Origin: Daphnia pulex
Taxonomy: Eukaryota > Arthropoda > Branchiopoda > Diplostraca > Daphniidae
DNA length: 64,000 nucleotides
Direction of reading: 5' to 3'
NCBI RefSeq assembly: GCF_021134715.1
Contig: NC_060027.1
Span: 3,844,001 to 3,908,000 of the forward strand
The notes beneath the pieces were generated by a model, which worked only from the letters and a program-made list of their open reading frames with translations, was not told the DNA's origin and made no database searches. The position numbers and the translations under genes were made by a program. Positions 33,367 to 47,913 of the stretch are shown piece after piece. The stretch's first letter is position 1, and every line of letters starts with the position of its first letter.

Positions 33367-34042
33367 TTCATTTTCCTCCACCCCTAATAAAAAAATGCCT
33401 CGCCCTAACCTAAATCCTTTCGGGAAAAAATAAAATACCCTCCCCTCCCCACCCCATTTTCCCCCGTTCCAAAATGCCCTCACCCTAGATTCCTTCGGGA
33501 AACAGAAAAAAAAACCCTTCGGGTAACATCGACTACAAAATATTCAAACTTATAGTAAAAGGGCTTGCCAATTGCCATTGCCACAAAATCCAAGGACCTC
33601 TCCACTCTCTATTTTTGCGTGTATTATACAAATGGGTAACTGTAGAGCGATGGGTGAATGAAATGTCTTTTGCATGGCTAATTCGTTTCCACTGTACCGC
33701 CGACAAGAAAAAGTGATCACTCACTCAGAGCAAACACCTGTCACATCATTGTGATACGGACCATTTACAGTGGGTTCAAACCGGTTTACGGTTGACAAGG
33801 CATTTTAAATCACGAATTTACGCTCAGACGAATTTAATTTTAGGAAAGAGATGTATTCAATTGCCGAAAGTGCTTTATGGAACCTCGGTCAAAAGGCCAT
33901 GGCACTAATAATTAAAACGGACACCTTTTATACGGTAAAAAAAACACCCTACAACATCCGGGATTGCACATGGTTTTCAATAAAAGAACGTAAATCCTTT
34001 TTAGGGAAAACTTATTTAAAAAAATTGCAATTTTAACATTTT

Positions 34043-37000
34043 TTAAGGCTTGTGCACAATAAAATCCCAAGTTTCTCTCAGTTTCAGATCTAGAATTTGA
34101 GACGCGTTCATCGGTCCCAGGCCGTAGGACAGAGGAAGAAATTTGTTGAAGACCATCAGAATACCACTCATCCATGTGAGGACTATCAGAATACACATCC
34201 AGTTGAAGAACTGCTTGGCAAATACCAGCCTAAACAAGAACCATGAAAAAAATAAATAGAGAGTTAGAAAATGGTAACGAAATGGTTCATTAGTCCTCTA
34301 ACCAACCTTGTAAGATAGTAAAGATGCTCAACCAGAGCGGCATTCAAAAGTAATTTAAATGCGAGTGCCGGTAAATAATGATGCAGGAAGAGCGTGTGGT
34401 CGACGAAAAAATAAGGCAGGAAGTGGAATACGTAGCCAACTAGAAGAACCTCGCCGGTTGTGCGGAATTGGTTCCAGGCTTCTGTTGCGCCAACAAGTTT
34501 TATTTAGAAAATTAAAAAACAACGCTTGATTGATGTGAAAGACAGACGGTTTACCTTCGTGAATGTCGTAACATTGCCTACGCTGTCTCAAGAGATAGAA
34601 AATCAGAAGACTGCAATAGACTCCAAGGGCAACCGTTGCGGAATACCAGACGAAGATGTTACCTAACAAGTGAATTTGGGCCTGAGGAATCAAACCAATA
34701 AAAAAAGAAGAGAATCTGTTATCAAAGCGACTAAAGATATCCAAAAAGTCAAATAGTAAATTACATTCGACTCTGGAGACACCCAGTAGGCGATGCCTCT
34801 GGTCAAGACAAGCCACTCCCACGGGCTGGAAGTGTACATGTGATTTTGAACGTTCTCGTTGGAAATGAAAAGCATCCGGATTTGAAGCTCGAAAAACTTT
34901 TCCCAGAAACCCATCACGACGGGCTCGAGTGGAATAAAATCTGTCGTCATCAGTTCCAGCTGTCGATCTTTCTCGTCCTCATCTACAGAAAATTGATGAA
35001 TAAAGGATCATGAAAATAAAATAAACAAATAGCTTACTGCGCGTGTAGCGATGCTCCTCGACGTTGAAAATGGTGTTGGGTTGATTGACCATGACGTCAC
35101 CGACGATTTCGTGCTGGTTATGCCCCCATTCCGGCAGCAGTCTTCCAGAGAACGCCAGGGCTACACTCGTATTGACATGGATCAGTCGAACCTGTTAAGA
35201 ATAAACATGTTTGTCTCATTCCCGAATTTTTAAAATCAATAATATATTTACCATTGACTCTAAAGCGTGCCAGACATCGCCAATTTCTTCGCGGTTGGTA
35301 ATTTCGACTCGCCAGACATCCTGGGCCGGCATGGAGACGTTGTGATCAACATAACAACTCACTTCCTGCAAGAACAAACAATAAAAACGTTACATTCCCT
35401 AGGTTAAAGTCATTCGCCTCAGGTCGTTCGAAAAACTTCAGCGCACCATTTTCGGATATCAATTGAATATTCAAGGACGAACCTGTTTGGTTGGAGAAGC
35501 CGGAGCCGCCACATTGTGCGAATTCAAATTGCGACCGGTGATGCCGTGAACAAGTTGAACCTCCTCGCCGTGTGAAATCCTGTCCAGTGGTGCAGCGACC
35601 GCAAGATCAGTCCTAACAACCAAAAAAGAGATTAGACACAATCATTCAAAAACATGTTTTGCCATAAATCAAATAGATATTCGTGTCGAACCTGTTTGGT
35701 CTCTTGATAATCCACCAGTTGTTGATATCTTTGGCGACGTAGCACGTCACTTGCTGCTGATGAGAAGATCCGCGCTTGTCAGCGTATTTGACAGGGTAAT
35801 TGGCTGCGTGGCTGTGCAACCAGCAAGGAGAGCCGTGGGCGTGTCTCAAAGTCACCTGAGAACCATGAACGACTTCCAGGGGTTGACCACGGACGATCGA
35901 GCTCAATCCACCCTAGAAAAAACAGCAATATAAAGAAATAAGAAACTAGTCCAATCAAAATTTGAAAAAAGAAAGAAAATCTTTGCATACTTCCAAGCTG
36001 GCCTGGAAAGCAGATGACATGGCAGAGTCGTGTGGGCCGGCATTGACCAGCGTACTCAGGTGGATGTAGAAAACACCGACGTAAACCATCAGCGGGACCA
36101 TGAAAAAGGCGAAAAAGCGTGCACAAGCATGGCCAAAGACTTGCTTCTTGCTTAGCGACAAGTTGCCTAACACTTTTTCCCAGAAGTCATGACCAACCAG
36201 GGCCAACCCCAGCAGATAAGAGTAGACACCGACATACTTGACACTGTCGATGTGAATGGAAAAAAATAAAAATAGAACAAGATGGACACGTCAAAATACA
36301 AATGCAGGTATTTCTTTCAAATTAATCTTACCACAGGGCGCAAGTCAAAAAGATAGCACCGGATAGGAGCCAGCCCCACCAACGTAGAGAGTAAGAGTGA
36401 GCTTGGGCGTTGCCACTGCGTTCGAGAGCACGGAACTTGAGAACGCAGAGAACGCCACTCATGGCGAAGAAAAGCAGGATCGGCTCCATGAGCATGTAGT
36501 GCGATTGTGTCAGGAGGGCATTATCTGAAATTTATTCACACGACAGGTAAGGATTTGGCTATGATTCTGGGGTTATCGGTTTGATTAATGGATAGGGGAT
36601 GTTTCGTACCGAAAAGAAACAGGAATCCAGCAAGGGCAGCGGTCCATTGCGAATAATTCAGCTGCAGCATAATCATGTAGACCAGTGGGATAAGCAAACT
36701 GCCAGTCAGGGCAGGAACAGATCGCATCGCAAAAACCGGTACGCTGGCATTGTACGACGAGCCAATCTTATCGAATTTAAAATCACCTAAAACACAAAAA
36801 CAAATATTTTTTGGATTAAATCAGATAGAATAAGGAAATATCAATATTTGCGTCGCAATCCTTTTCTCTTTCATCAAGATACGATCAATCATTCTACGAC
36901 GTTATTTCAGGTTATTCTGAAATGAGGCACAGGTTCCTTACAAGAGCCCCGTGTTCTATGGCCAACGGGTACAATAAACAAGAGTGAGACCACATTAAAG

Positions 37001-38600
37001 AATCAAATTCATGGCCCTCGTCTAGAAGCCTCGAGTAGAAAAACTAATAACACAATAACATCCACGTCAGTCATCTTTCTCGAGGGCTTCTCACAATTAC
37101 TAGGAAAAACCTTGAATATTTCATTTCATTTCACTTTGTTAGGTAGTTGAACTACTACAGTAGTGCGTTTCATTCCTCTTCACTATTTAAATCGCTACAT
37201 CCATCGTGTCTAGTTGATTTAATCGAAAATAATAAATAAGACGGGTCAGTTATTCAGCCTCCCGCGAGCTTTAATGAGAATTTCGGATCAAAGGCGATCT
37301 AGTGAAAATAACAGGGTTAGATTCGAACCTTGAAATCCACCCAGGTAACCGGCGAGGGCTAACAACTGTTTGCCCAAAGGCGGATGCGAATCGAAGAAGA
37401 AAGTCTGCTTCTGGTAGAGTCCGGCATAGCGGCCGTAATGTAGCTCGTCAAAGACAATGCTGTTGGGCTGATCCAAAGCGTAGAACCGTGTAGCCAATGC
37501 GACACCAAACAGCAGCATGGGTAGTAAATTAAAGTGACAAGTGACGGCCAACGTAGGGAGGTCAGACAGGGCTGTGCCGGCCGTTGCAGCCCCCGCTTTG
37601 CCGCCACTTCGCTTCTTCTTCTCAGATTTGCTTGGCGAGGCTTTCTTGGCGACAGTCTCCTCGGCCAATTCTTCCGGCAAAGCTTCGGGTGTCGATTCAC
37701 CGTCGCCCTGAAATAGAAAAATTAAAAAATTAAATGAATTACAGCGACACGCAAAACAAGAGCGAATGTTTAATTCAAGTAACACATGTGTGACATCTGT
37801 GACGAGCATGAAATAAAAACAGATTTACATTAGCTGGTATACGTCACGTTTTTAGAAAGAAAAAAAAGATGTGTCAAATTAAACAAGCTTTAGCCATTTC
37901 AAGGCCAATATATTCGTTTCCCTTTCAAAGACGTGTGTGCAGCAGGGACTGGCTCTTTCTTTATTACGACGATAGAAAATGGGAGGAGGAGGGGGGAGTG
38001 CTTGCTACCTGGATGGAAAGAACAACAAGCCAAGGACGAGAGTTCAGCCACCCTTACGGCAAAGCCGTCTATGGCAAAACCGCGCATACGTACACGTCGA
38101 CAAATGCACGTGAAAATAGATGGAGCAGAAAAGAAGTTTCCCTTTTTTTCTTAAAGCAGTATAACTCAATAATACTACCCGCATGAACGACACACAGGAA
38201 GTATGGAATGAACGAAATTTACCCCCTGTGTGTAAAGAATTGGTTTTATGTACATCCTAGTTCCACACCAGGAATTCTGAATTTAACAGTCTACCTCACA
38301 TTGATACGCATGAACAGTTTAAAAATCAGATGGCCTTAAAGTAGGATTTGGATGCAGTTTTTTAAAACGACAGCTGTCAAAATTTAAAAGATAATATGAG
38401 GCTTAATAATAGTGTAAGAGAAATGCATACACCGACATTACAGTAAATTGCATTTCGTTAAAATTGAAAGTGTTGAAGAGAACTGAATGACACCTTACCT
38501 CATCCCTTGGATCTACGGCTGGATTGGGAATTTCCTTGTTCTTTTCATTTTTGCCTTTGCTGCGATTCACTTTTCTGTTTTTAACTTCTGTGTCAACCAT
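34043..38600 (-). CDS. POMT1: Protein O-mannosyltransferase 1 (rotated abdomen orthologue)
   Basis: Thirteen exons join in phase on the minus strand: 38600-38499, 37707-37329, 36786-36610, 36524-36332, 36243-35991, 35912-35692, 35612-35483, 35365-35252, 35191-35038, 34982-34765, 34681-34555, 34481-34307 and 34229-34043. The product is 809 residues (human POMT1 747). After a Lys-rich, presumably cytosolic N-terminus come membrane helices. The catalytic-loop motif FDELHYGRY has its acidic pair at about residues 121-122, followed by [23 protein letters not shown] domains cover about 375-560 ([16 protein letters not shown] just before, [25 protein letters not shown]). Several C-terminal helices end in [13 protein letters not shown]. 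The enzyme works in the ER with POMT2, transferring mannose from dolichyl-phosphate mannose to Ser/Thr, notably on dystroglycan. It looks intact. The first two introns of about 0.8 and 0.5 kb are larger than the rest. Confidence 0.95.
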
Positions 38601-41600
38601 TTTTTCTCCAAGTGATGAGTCTATGGAGAAGTGGAATAAAATAAGGGGGCCTAAGAGTGACTTAGCTCAACCCACCTGTAAGAACGTCAAACACGTACTG
38701 AAAAATACACAACGCCGGTGAGTTGGCTCTTTCATTCGGCTCGGAGTTGTGTGCACAGGTAACTTGCCCTTGGCGATCAGAATTCAGAATAGTCGAAACT
38801 TTTCGCCCGAGGTCAGCATGCAAGTCTTAGCCAGTTAGGTGACTTCGAAATTCTTCTTCACATTTTCAATATGTTATGAGGTTCGCTCTCACTTTTTACC
38901 AAAGAAATGGTACATTTTCAGCAGTCAATTTCAGTCCATTACATCAATTCAAGAGTCCAGAGTCGGCTGCATTCGGCTGTCGTCCAATGACAGTCATCAC
39001 AAATTTAAAATGACATCCCATGTTTCATGTATTAAACAAACATTAATCTTTAACCCAGTAGCCTATAATTTAAAAAAAAAAAAAAAAAAAAAAATTTAAA
39101 GCTCAAAAAAAGAAAAACAAAAAACAAAGAAAAAGTTTATTTGATGAATTAATGATAACTTGACAAATTTTTGATATTTAACCGACAAATAACAAGTTAA
39201 TTTTAAGATTCCTAATAGATTCTTGAATAGTTATTAAATTTTTTACTATTATTTATCGTTTGTTTAAAGATTATTTTTGATTTTTTTACTTTTTTTTTAA
39301 ACGTCAAAAGATTTCGACTCTACTAGATGGCGATAGATGGTAGCACAGAACAGCAGTCTCAATTCTGGACGGCCCAGAATGTGTTCTGCGCGATTGGACT
39401 CAACCGTTTGGATTGTATAAGGAAAGCCCGGAAGCCCTGTCCGGAATTCTGATTTGACTTTCCAGAGAACTTCCAAAAGATTGACTTATTTATTCGACTT
39501 CCCTCCTCCGAGCCATGAGGAGAGAAATTGGAGACACGAGGAAAGTCTTTGACTTGCTATGCTTCTCTGACAACCCCGCAGTATTATGCACAAAGTCGAA
39601 GATTCACGTTCACAATCCTGGTGAAGATTATTTTTCCTTTGAAAAGAATTTCCTTTTACAGGAATAGACCCCCTTGGCATCAGAATTTTGTGGCTATAAC
39701 TGTTTGAATTGCCGGATGCTGAAGGAGATGCTGGTTAGCCTTTGACAACTTCACGCCAAATCTGTTTTAAGATAGCAAATGCGCAATCTTTCGCTTGTTG
39801 AAGGAATTGACACACGAACGAGACGAATCAAACAGAATTATTCCATTAATACAATTTTCCTTCCGATTGAAAACAAAACGTCGCACGCCATCTCTGGAAC
39901 TTGCTTCGAGTTTTAAACTTTGTGATTCTAACAAAACTCAAACTTGCGTCTTTATTTTTTTAAAAATCACTCTACAAACAAACTAATCAAATCAAAATCG
40001 ATATTTACTTTGAGGTAAAAGGACTTTGATTTGAAATTGGTTGGAGTAAAAAAGAATCCGATTGGATAAGGAGCGTAGCGACGTTATAGATTTCATGAGT
40101 ATATTCGCATTGCAAGCTTTCCTAAACAAACTTTCCACACAGCGAGAACTTCATAAAAGGATCAACAGCCATTTCTAAAGCTTGTACTTTAGTGACGCAA
40201 AAGTGGTGCTATATGGTACGTATACTATGTTTTCTAACCCGCCAAATGTTTTAAGCCCCACTATTGCATTACCTTTTGTTGCAAAACCGAATACGTATAC
40301 CGTTTGGGCACACAAAGTGCAATCAAGAATTCGTGCATTTGGGAACGAAAAGTGGACTGATGACGTCAATGCTGTGAATCCTTTTCTGTCGGTGCAGTGG
40401 AGATCTGTTTCGTGAGACTGAAATAATAAAAATGAGAGCCTAGCCATCGGTGGCTGTTAGTGAACGAGCGTTGATTGAAAGATTGTCTTTATTGTCTCCT
40501 CACAAAATTCCGTTATTCTCCGTAAATGTCCTTCTTGACGCAAGGATGATTGGAAGTACCTGCTCGAGACAATGGCGAAGAAAAGAACAATTCAATTATT
40601 AACACACATCGCGCCCATTGGATTTTCTCGGACATTCAATTGCGCTCGTGAAGACGTCATACTGCACTGCAACAATGTATTTGAACGCAGGATTCTAGAT
40701 GAGGTGATGTTAACCCAAGAGTTAGATAAGGTTATCTTAAGATGACGTATCTCAATTTCAACTTATTTTCTCACCGGAGAATCAAGTGGTTGGCAGGGAG
40801 GGATAATTAATATCCGTGGAGATGGCACTCAGAACGAATCGCTTTGTTTTTGAATCAAACTAACTTCAAGAGTAGAATAGCAGTCGCATAGTGATTGCGG
40901 TCCTTTCAATAAGCGTACAATGGGGGCGTATTCAATGTGTTATTGTCTAGTGCACCGCAATATTCTGTATGTTGAGAAAAGGTGGACAAAACAAGAACAG
41001 AGAATTGCCAGTTCGAATGAAATGAAATAGACGACGGTTAGAGTAGTAAAAAACGTATACAAGGGCGTCAGAATCCCAATCAAAGTTGTTTATGTAATTT
41101 GATATCGTAAAATTTAAATGATGACTATTGTCGTACCCCCCTCTATCTTTATTTACCTTATTTCCATTTTTGGTCTTTTTTTTAGCTTTCTTCGATCCCA
41201 ATTTGTAAATTTAGCAGCTCATTACTGTTGTTTTAATTGAAGCCCAAATAAAGCGACCGATTTCCACTGATATCGCAGTCATTTAGTTTATACACGATCG
41301 AATGATTTGGCCTTCATTTATATTGTTTTGATGCTTTGCTCTTTACCTATTGAGCGAGACACACCTGGTTGGGTCGCCTCGGACAACGCCACAGAACTCT
41401 GCGCAGTCAACACTGTGACGAACGGTAGTTTCAGTAATAAGGATGCGACTGCGTTGAGCTTGAAAAATTTCGAAATATTCACAAAATAAAAAAGCACATA
41501 AAGAAAATAAATGTCACAAGCTCAATTGCACGATTATGTAGCAATACAATAAACAAACAAATGCTACATGATTAGCACCGTGCATAATTATGATTCCAAA

Positions 41601-44600
41601 GTACTACAGAGTACTGCCTATACTGTCGTCTGTCTGTATCTGTGGCGAATCCACCGCTGCCTAATTAGTTTCTATTTCAACTGTACGACGCAATATTTCC
41701 ACTTATTACGCTTCCGAGACTTCCGAAGAAACGATCGGATCGCAAAAAGCGCTCGTGCATGATAGCGTCGGCACGAATTTGCCATTATCAGACATTGACT
41801 TCTATAAAAGGCAAAGTGATTGATGTCACACAGATGCTGCTATTACGACGCTTTGATTTGTACCAGCAGCAATCACGACCGTCTGTGCGTTTCGCTGTGT
41901 GTCAAGTTAACCCAGATAGCGTAACGTAAGAGTTCTACGCACGCAGGAATAATCAAAGCTTTCAATTCCTCTGGAGATTTCTTTTTGACTTAGTCCTGAA
42001 GACTCCAGCAGCGACACGTGAAATGTTTTATAAGAAAGGCGAAATAAATCAACAGCGACGAAACACGTTCAACTGTTGACTTCCTTCCTAATGGCGCAAT
42101 GCGCAGCAGCTCTGACATCCTCCGCTGAGATCTTTCGGTGTACAACAGACTTCCCTTTCACGTGGGATGGAGACACGTGCATGTGCCTTCCTGCTGATAA
42201 ACCAATTTCCATCCGTCGGTGTGCTGTTGGAAATCTCGCAACCGACTGTATTTGAAGATGGTGATGGCTCTACCTACGCTTATAATGGCACGTTTCCAAC
42301 AATACTCAGACAGGCGTGACACGCAAGCAATATTCTGTTGCAAATGTGCGGTATAGACCAGCAGTTTAAAAAACCCTTTCATCTCGATTCGTCTCGTCAG
42401 GCGTTCCAAATACCATGGGGGGAATTATTATCTGCGGGGACTACAGCGCAAATACGAAAGGATATAGTCCCGATCAATGTTTACTCTGAAATGAAGAGAC
42501 ACAGTAGAATAGTCAAACTGAAAACGTGAACGACAAAGACTTCTTTGTTATCCGCTCTGGATGCGGCACAGTCTCGTTTCGAGTCTATTGGCCTATATAT
42601 TATACCATTGGACATGTGACCAATGCCATCTCGTTTCGAATATATTGACGAAACATGCAATCGATTCCAAGGAATTGATATCTCTAGTTAATGGTTAGCA
42701 ATGGGTTCAACGTCCTTCCGTGGTTCAATTATCAAGTGGGTCCTTTGCCCTCCGTCATTAGCCAAATAGTACTACCGAGTTTAGATCGATATTTCCATCT
42801 CGGACGTCCGGTGAACACGAGATCGACAATCAAATTCGCCAAATTAATTAGTTTGACCTTTTCCGAATGTCTCTTGTCATCAAGCGTATCGTCTGCTGAA
42901 AGCCAAATAAAGCGGCAAAGATGTAACTGGAATGCGCAATTCTTTTGATATTATATACACCCACCCTATCAACAGCGTTTAGTACATATTTCCCGCCCGC
43001 GACATTGCTTTGACATTGCAGAGTCGTCGATACAAATACAGTCAAAGGGAACGGATACACACAAAGGAAAAACATAGAAAGAAATCAGGAAGACTTTGAT
43101 CTCGTTTGTCGCTGCGTTTCCCCTGAGCCAATCCTATGCGACCGGTGAACGCGCTTCCAAATGAAATTGGACCGCGGAGCACGGACCAGGATTCTCCCGT
43201 TTTCAATCTACCATTTCGGGCCAGGGTTGTAAAAAAATGTGATGCAATAAATAACGATGTAAGCGGTAGCCATGTGAGTCTAGGTCACATGCTTTGTTGT
43301 TGTACAGCCTACTATACACGATTGCGACTTTGCGTGCAATAATCTTTCTGTCAATCATCCTCATATTTTTATTTCGATCCCGCAATATTTGATGTGAATG
43401 ACTGAACCCAAAAGTCCTGGTCCCATGCATTTCCAAGTGTAATCTTGCAAAGAAGTTGTAAGATGATGCACCGGTATTAATATGAATATCTTAAACGCCA
43501 TCCTCAACTCTCTCTACTCCTCAGCTCCGGTCCTTGGAAACGATAATCCAATCCAATCATCCCGGTTGTGCGCTTCAGTGAATCGCATTTTCTTTTTTTC
43601 TCCCTTTTTTTTAAATATTTTATATTGAAGAATTGGAACTCATTTGAAGGACGTCAGCCAGAACCTCTTATTGGCTGACACTCATCCGGCTTCCGCTTCT
43701 CAAACGCTCTAGTCGTTTCATCCAATTGAGCGTGTACCAATCACTGGTTGCATTTTTGACACACAGGCAACACTTTTCCATGGGAGAAGAGGCCGAAACG
43801 ATTATGAATTCCGAGTACAAGGAAACTGTTTTAATATTTATTGAGAGTATATGGGGGTATTTAGAAAGACAAAGGGGTATAATAGAGTATACTAAATCGC
43901 ATGCTGGGCTTCGAAGCCGTACAGAACCCGACAGGGATACCTTCCATCACGATTGATTCATTTTGAAATTGTCGGAGTTGGTACTGGTAAAAACAAAATA
44001 TTCAATGAATAATAATTCAACAATCTCTAGTGGCAATCGCAATGTGGAAGACCCCGTGTGGCCATCGCAATTTAAAAATAAAAGATAAGTGAAGCCAATG
44101 TGGCTAGTTTGATTCTTTAAATCTTTATTTGTGTTTTCGTCACGGCTATGAATAATTCAGGACAGTGCAAGTTTAGATTATTCATATACTTTACTACTAG
44201 ATTCACAAAAGAAAAGTTCATATCACGCAGTATATTTAAAACATGCATGTTTCGGCATTTCCTTTTAGGAAGCGACCGAATTTCGACCGATGGCGGATAC
44301 GCAAACAACCGAACTTGTGTCCTTGTTTGTCCTTGTTGTCCTTGTCTCAAGGTCTGGACGGATTATTTGTCAAAAGTTATTCCGCTTGCGGGGAAATTCC
44401 ACACAGCACATAAAAAGTTAATCCAGTCTAACCACAAAACCGTGTGACCGCTAGTTTGTGACGTCAATCACATCAGGCAATTTCCAAGTGCTCCGTTAAA
44501 AAATTATATGGTCTGTAGACGTGGTAAACTGTCCGTTAACGATTACATTATTTTGGTTATTTTCGCTTTTCCTCTTTTATAACTAGACTACTGTACAAGA

Positions 44601-47424
44601 AGGATAATCTGTGTAAGGATAAAAGTTGCTTGATTATTTACCAGCTGCTCAAAGTTATATACCGACAGTCTGGCTCAAATGTCAAGAAAACTCTGGCAGT
44701 TGATTATTAGACTTTCCCCTTTCGTAGTAGCGGTGCCGAGAACTATGGCCAATAAGGCCATAACTTTGGAGTTTGAAAACTCATAACGACTTACATAAAT
44801 CGATGATTCACATAAAAAGTAGGCCTACTGTTCCACACTTGTTATCCTACTTCTAGGAATGTTGAACGGAGCGCGAGAGCAATGGATGGCTGGTCTAAAA
44901 GGGCACTCACGCGTGAAAAAAAAGTAGCCCTTATTATAAGTTTGACTTTTCTTTTCTTTTTCAACAGACAGTTATTTACGCCAACGTAACTTAAAGAGCA
45001 AAGGTTGCTGCAAGAAACTGCGAGTCGGTTGGTTGGCTGTCGTTTTATTGAAACGTGATTTCAGAGCTCCTAGCTAGCTTCTCCTTGTGACTTAACCCGC
45101 GGTGTGTGTGATTTTATTTTATTTTATTTTTTTGAGGTTGATCAATGCTTACATGCTCTGCGACGTACTCTTCTTTCTATGACGCAATAACTCGTTTATA
45201 GGACAGCTGAGAATTTAAAATCCTCGAGGCTCTTGACTCTCCCGAAAAAAAAAAATCCTATTTCCTCACGTACCGCAAAAGCCCGCAGTATAAAGCATAC
45301 GCGAGTAAATATATATATAGATATTATATACACCATTTGACATTTGCCAAATTTGGACACACCAGGAGCAGCCTTTTAAAATTTATAAAATAATAAGATG
45401 CGTTCGTGGAATGTTGCTCAAAAAGAAACAGCAATGGGAATTCAACGAACGAATACAACCGCGGGATTTTTGCGGATCAGCTCGGCATTGTGCAGGAGCA
45501 CTGAAAGGATGCTATTGATTTTTTTGACAAAGAAAAGAGTCTTATTTACAGATGTAAATTTTTTAAAAAAGAAAAAGGGTGAAATCAATTCAACTTCATG
45601 GTAGCTTTAAAAGCATTCAGTCAATTCGGGAAAATAAATGCCTTCACGTTCCGACATCTTATGCGTGCAAAGAGTGAAGGAACGGGAGACACGAGACTTA
45701 CAACACGACACGTGACACACGAGATGATTTTTTGACAAATATTTGATTTCCTGAACTTCGTTCTATACATAGCTATACCCGTATACCGGTACCTGGTTTA
45801 ATGAATTTTCAGAGAATTAGCCTCGTGTTAGCTTGTCTCGTTCGTCATTTCCTGCATGAATTCGTCAATCTGTTCATCACAAAGTCACGAGTAGGCGGTA
45901 GTACCGTCTTCCTGCAACTCTGAATTTTCTTTTCTATTTCAAATGTACACGTAGTAGGTTAATGGATTCATTCCGTCGGTATAAAGATACATGCATATTA
46001 CTTAAAAATTACTTCAGCGACTGAATGAAATATCAACACCTTATTGCAATTGAAATATTCAGCTGTCCTATATAGTGCAACGAAAGACACGGAAGTAAAA
46101 AATGAACAGGACGACGCTCAACTCTACAAAACGCGCCGGATAAAATTCATCGCATTGCTGCATCTCGATGATGTGCGCCCAATAAACAGTCGCTCGAGTC
46201 AATATTCACATCAGTCTCTCTGGCTCTCGACTTTTCTTCAAGTCGGCGTCGTGTTATATAGCAACGGTCGATTGATCCGCGTTACCCGGGGTTTTACCCT
46301 GCCGGGTGCGGATGCGTAGCAACAACGAAACTTCGGATGCTGACATTTGCCATCAGCAGACACGAGATTTGTCGATTCCATAGAATGTTTCGACTTGTTT
46401 GATTTGTGCCTGTCAACTCGTCAGCCCCGGGAGTCATAGAGGAAGAAAGAAAGGGAGAAGATGATGGTTTTTCAATCCGAGCCTCGATCGATAACGTTCG
46501 AATAGATGTTGACATTTCCTATTGCCAAACAGCCGGGATTGGATTGGATTTCTTTGGGGACCTGACATCGACATTAATTACTTAATCTTGACTTGTACTT
46601 TCTAGAAATCCACTCTAAAGAAGGGCCATCATTAACCGTTTTACAACATGTCGAGAAAGGAAAATCATTGATTTAAGTTTGGCGGAGCCAATCATCTACT
46701 TCCTCCTACCCCGCGGGATTCAAATAATGGAGAAGTTTTTCAACGGATAGAAAGCCGATTCTGCTTATCTGCAGAGATCAAATGATTGATCGAAAAGCCA
46801 AGTAGCCGAGTCGGTTCCATGGAGATGAAAAGGATCATTGTTTTGGAGCGGAGATGAAAAACCCCCAACACGTACGGTATATGGTATATACAGAGTTCTA
46901 CTTCCAACTGGTATAGGATATACAAAAGTACTGCAAGAGAAATACGAGAAAATCTAAAGACACCCGACAAGCACGGACACGGGGACACTACATCACGTGT
47001 AATCCCCAAGTCTCGCCATACAGAAGCTGGGCCACGCCTGTTTGTCGGGTTTCAGTCTGGCGCATGGCGTATCGCCTTTAGAGACTTGGAACATGTCGTC
47101 CGAGTGAAGCTCTAGCTGACTCTCAGGTCATTAGTGAATTTAATTAAAACCATTATGAAGCCAAAAGGGAGGGGGGAATGAACTCGCACCGCGTATTGTC
47201 TTTTTTTGAGGCCATTCTTGTCTTGGTAAATGTGAAATTTTATTTGTTTGGTTTTATGCTCACTTGAATACATTGTGCGGCCGCAGCGGGATTTCAGAGT
47301 TTGAAATGCGCGCGCAGAAATCGCAGAAAATCTTTTTTTTTTTTTCTTTTCCCCCCATTTCCCGTGGCGTTTCAGAATTGTTTGCTACAGCATCTCTCGC
47401 CGCCCATCTCCGGTGCAAAGCATT
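38601..47424. other. Long gene-poor region upstream of RGS copy 1
   Basis: Nearly 9 kb without a supportable exon. It holds a 23-A tract (39072-39094), TATA-like sites (for example TATAAAAGG at about 41803), CRE palindromes at 40362 and 44459, and CACGTG at 42015, 42159, 42174, 45709 and 46994. This density of promoter-type motifs suggests regulatory DNA or distal 5' exons of the RGS gene (inference). The POMT1 promoter must lie at its left end. Confidence 0.45.
39072..39094 (+). repeat. Poly-A tract, 23 bp
   Basis: An uninterrupted run of 23 A followed by an A-rich stretch to about 39140. It might mark the tail of an old retro-insertion, but no body was recognised upstream. Confidence 0.7.
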
Positions 47425-47481
47425 TATATAAAGTGGAACGGGGCTGCATTCAGCCTCCAGACTCTCTCCTACTTTCGTCAG
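47425..47481 (+). promoter_or_regulatory. RGS copy 1 core promoter and non-coding first exon
   Basis: TATATAAAG at 47425-47433 lies 27 bp before a TTCAGC initiator (A at 47452). The sequence then runs CTCCAGACTCTCTCC to a CAG|GTGCGC junction at 47481. The same CAGACTCTCT and GTCAGGTGCGC pieces occur before RGS copy 2 (57658-57687), so this segment is part of the duplicated unit. A second possible 5' UTR exon ends at a GTAAGT near 47823. Confidence 0.6.
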
Positions 47482-47913
47482 GTGCGCTAGTGCTTTTCAC
47501 CTTCTAGTCAAACAATCGCCCCTTGCCAACACCAATCATCCACTTGTGCCAATTTATAGTGAAAATAATTTAGAAAAAATTTTGCAGCTGGAAATATACT
47601 TCCGACAGAGTTTGAGCGGAATACATGTGAAGATCCTGATCCGTAACGACTGCAACAAATACCACAACTCGTTACATGACACCCAAATCACAATCAAACG
47701 AAAGATTCGAGTCAGTAATTTCCCACGCTGATCAGTGAAATTCCTGGAACCCAACAGACGCCAGCTGATAGCAGCAGCAGTGACAACTATTAACAACACT
47801 ATCTTATTTCAAAATTTTAAACGGTAAGTTTCTTTTTGCGGTTGCGACAAATTATTATCGTCATAATAATTAAACTAAGCTAATTTGCTTTCGTTGATAA
47901 TTTCAGATCTGAA

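Larger units (their letters stand above)
31621..34042. other. Gene-poor region between Tyr-rich array and POMT1
   Basis: No supported gene. It contains a candidate SINE (32030-32140), a second tRNA-like B-box segment near 32225-32310, a 31-bp tandem repeat (33308-33366) and a C-rich degenerate repeat with three TTCGGG pieces (33415-33525). Confidence 0.45.

Noticed and set aside
37869-38186. Plus-strand frame inside the POMT1 first intron
   Set aside because: No similarity, no promoter or splice evidence; ordinary intron sequence.
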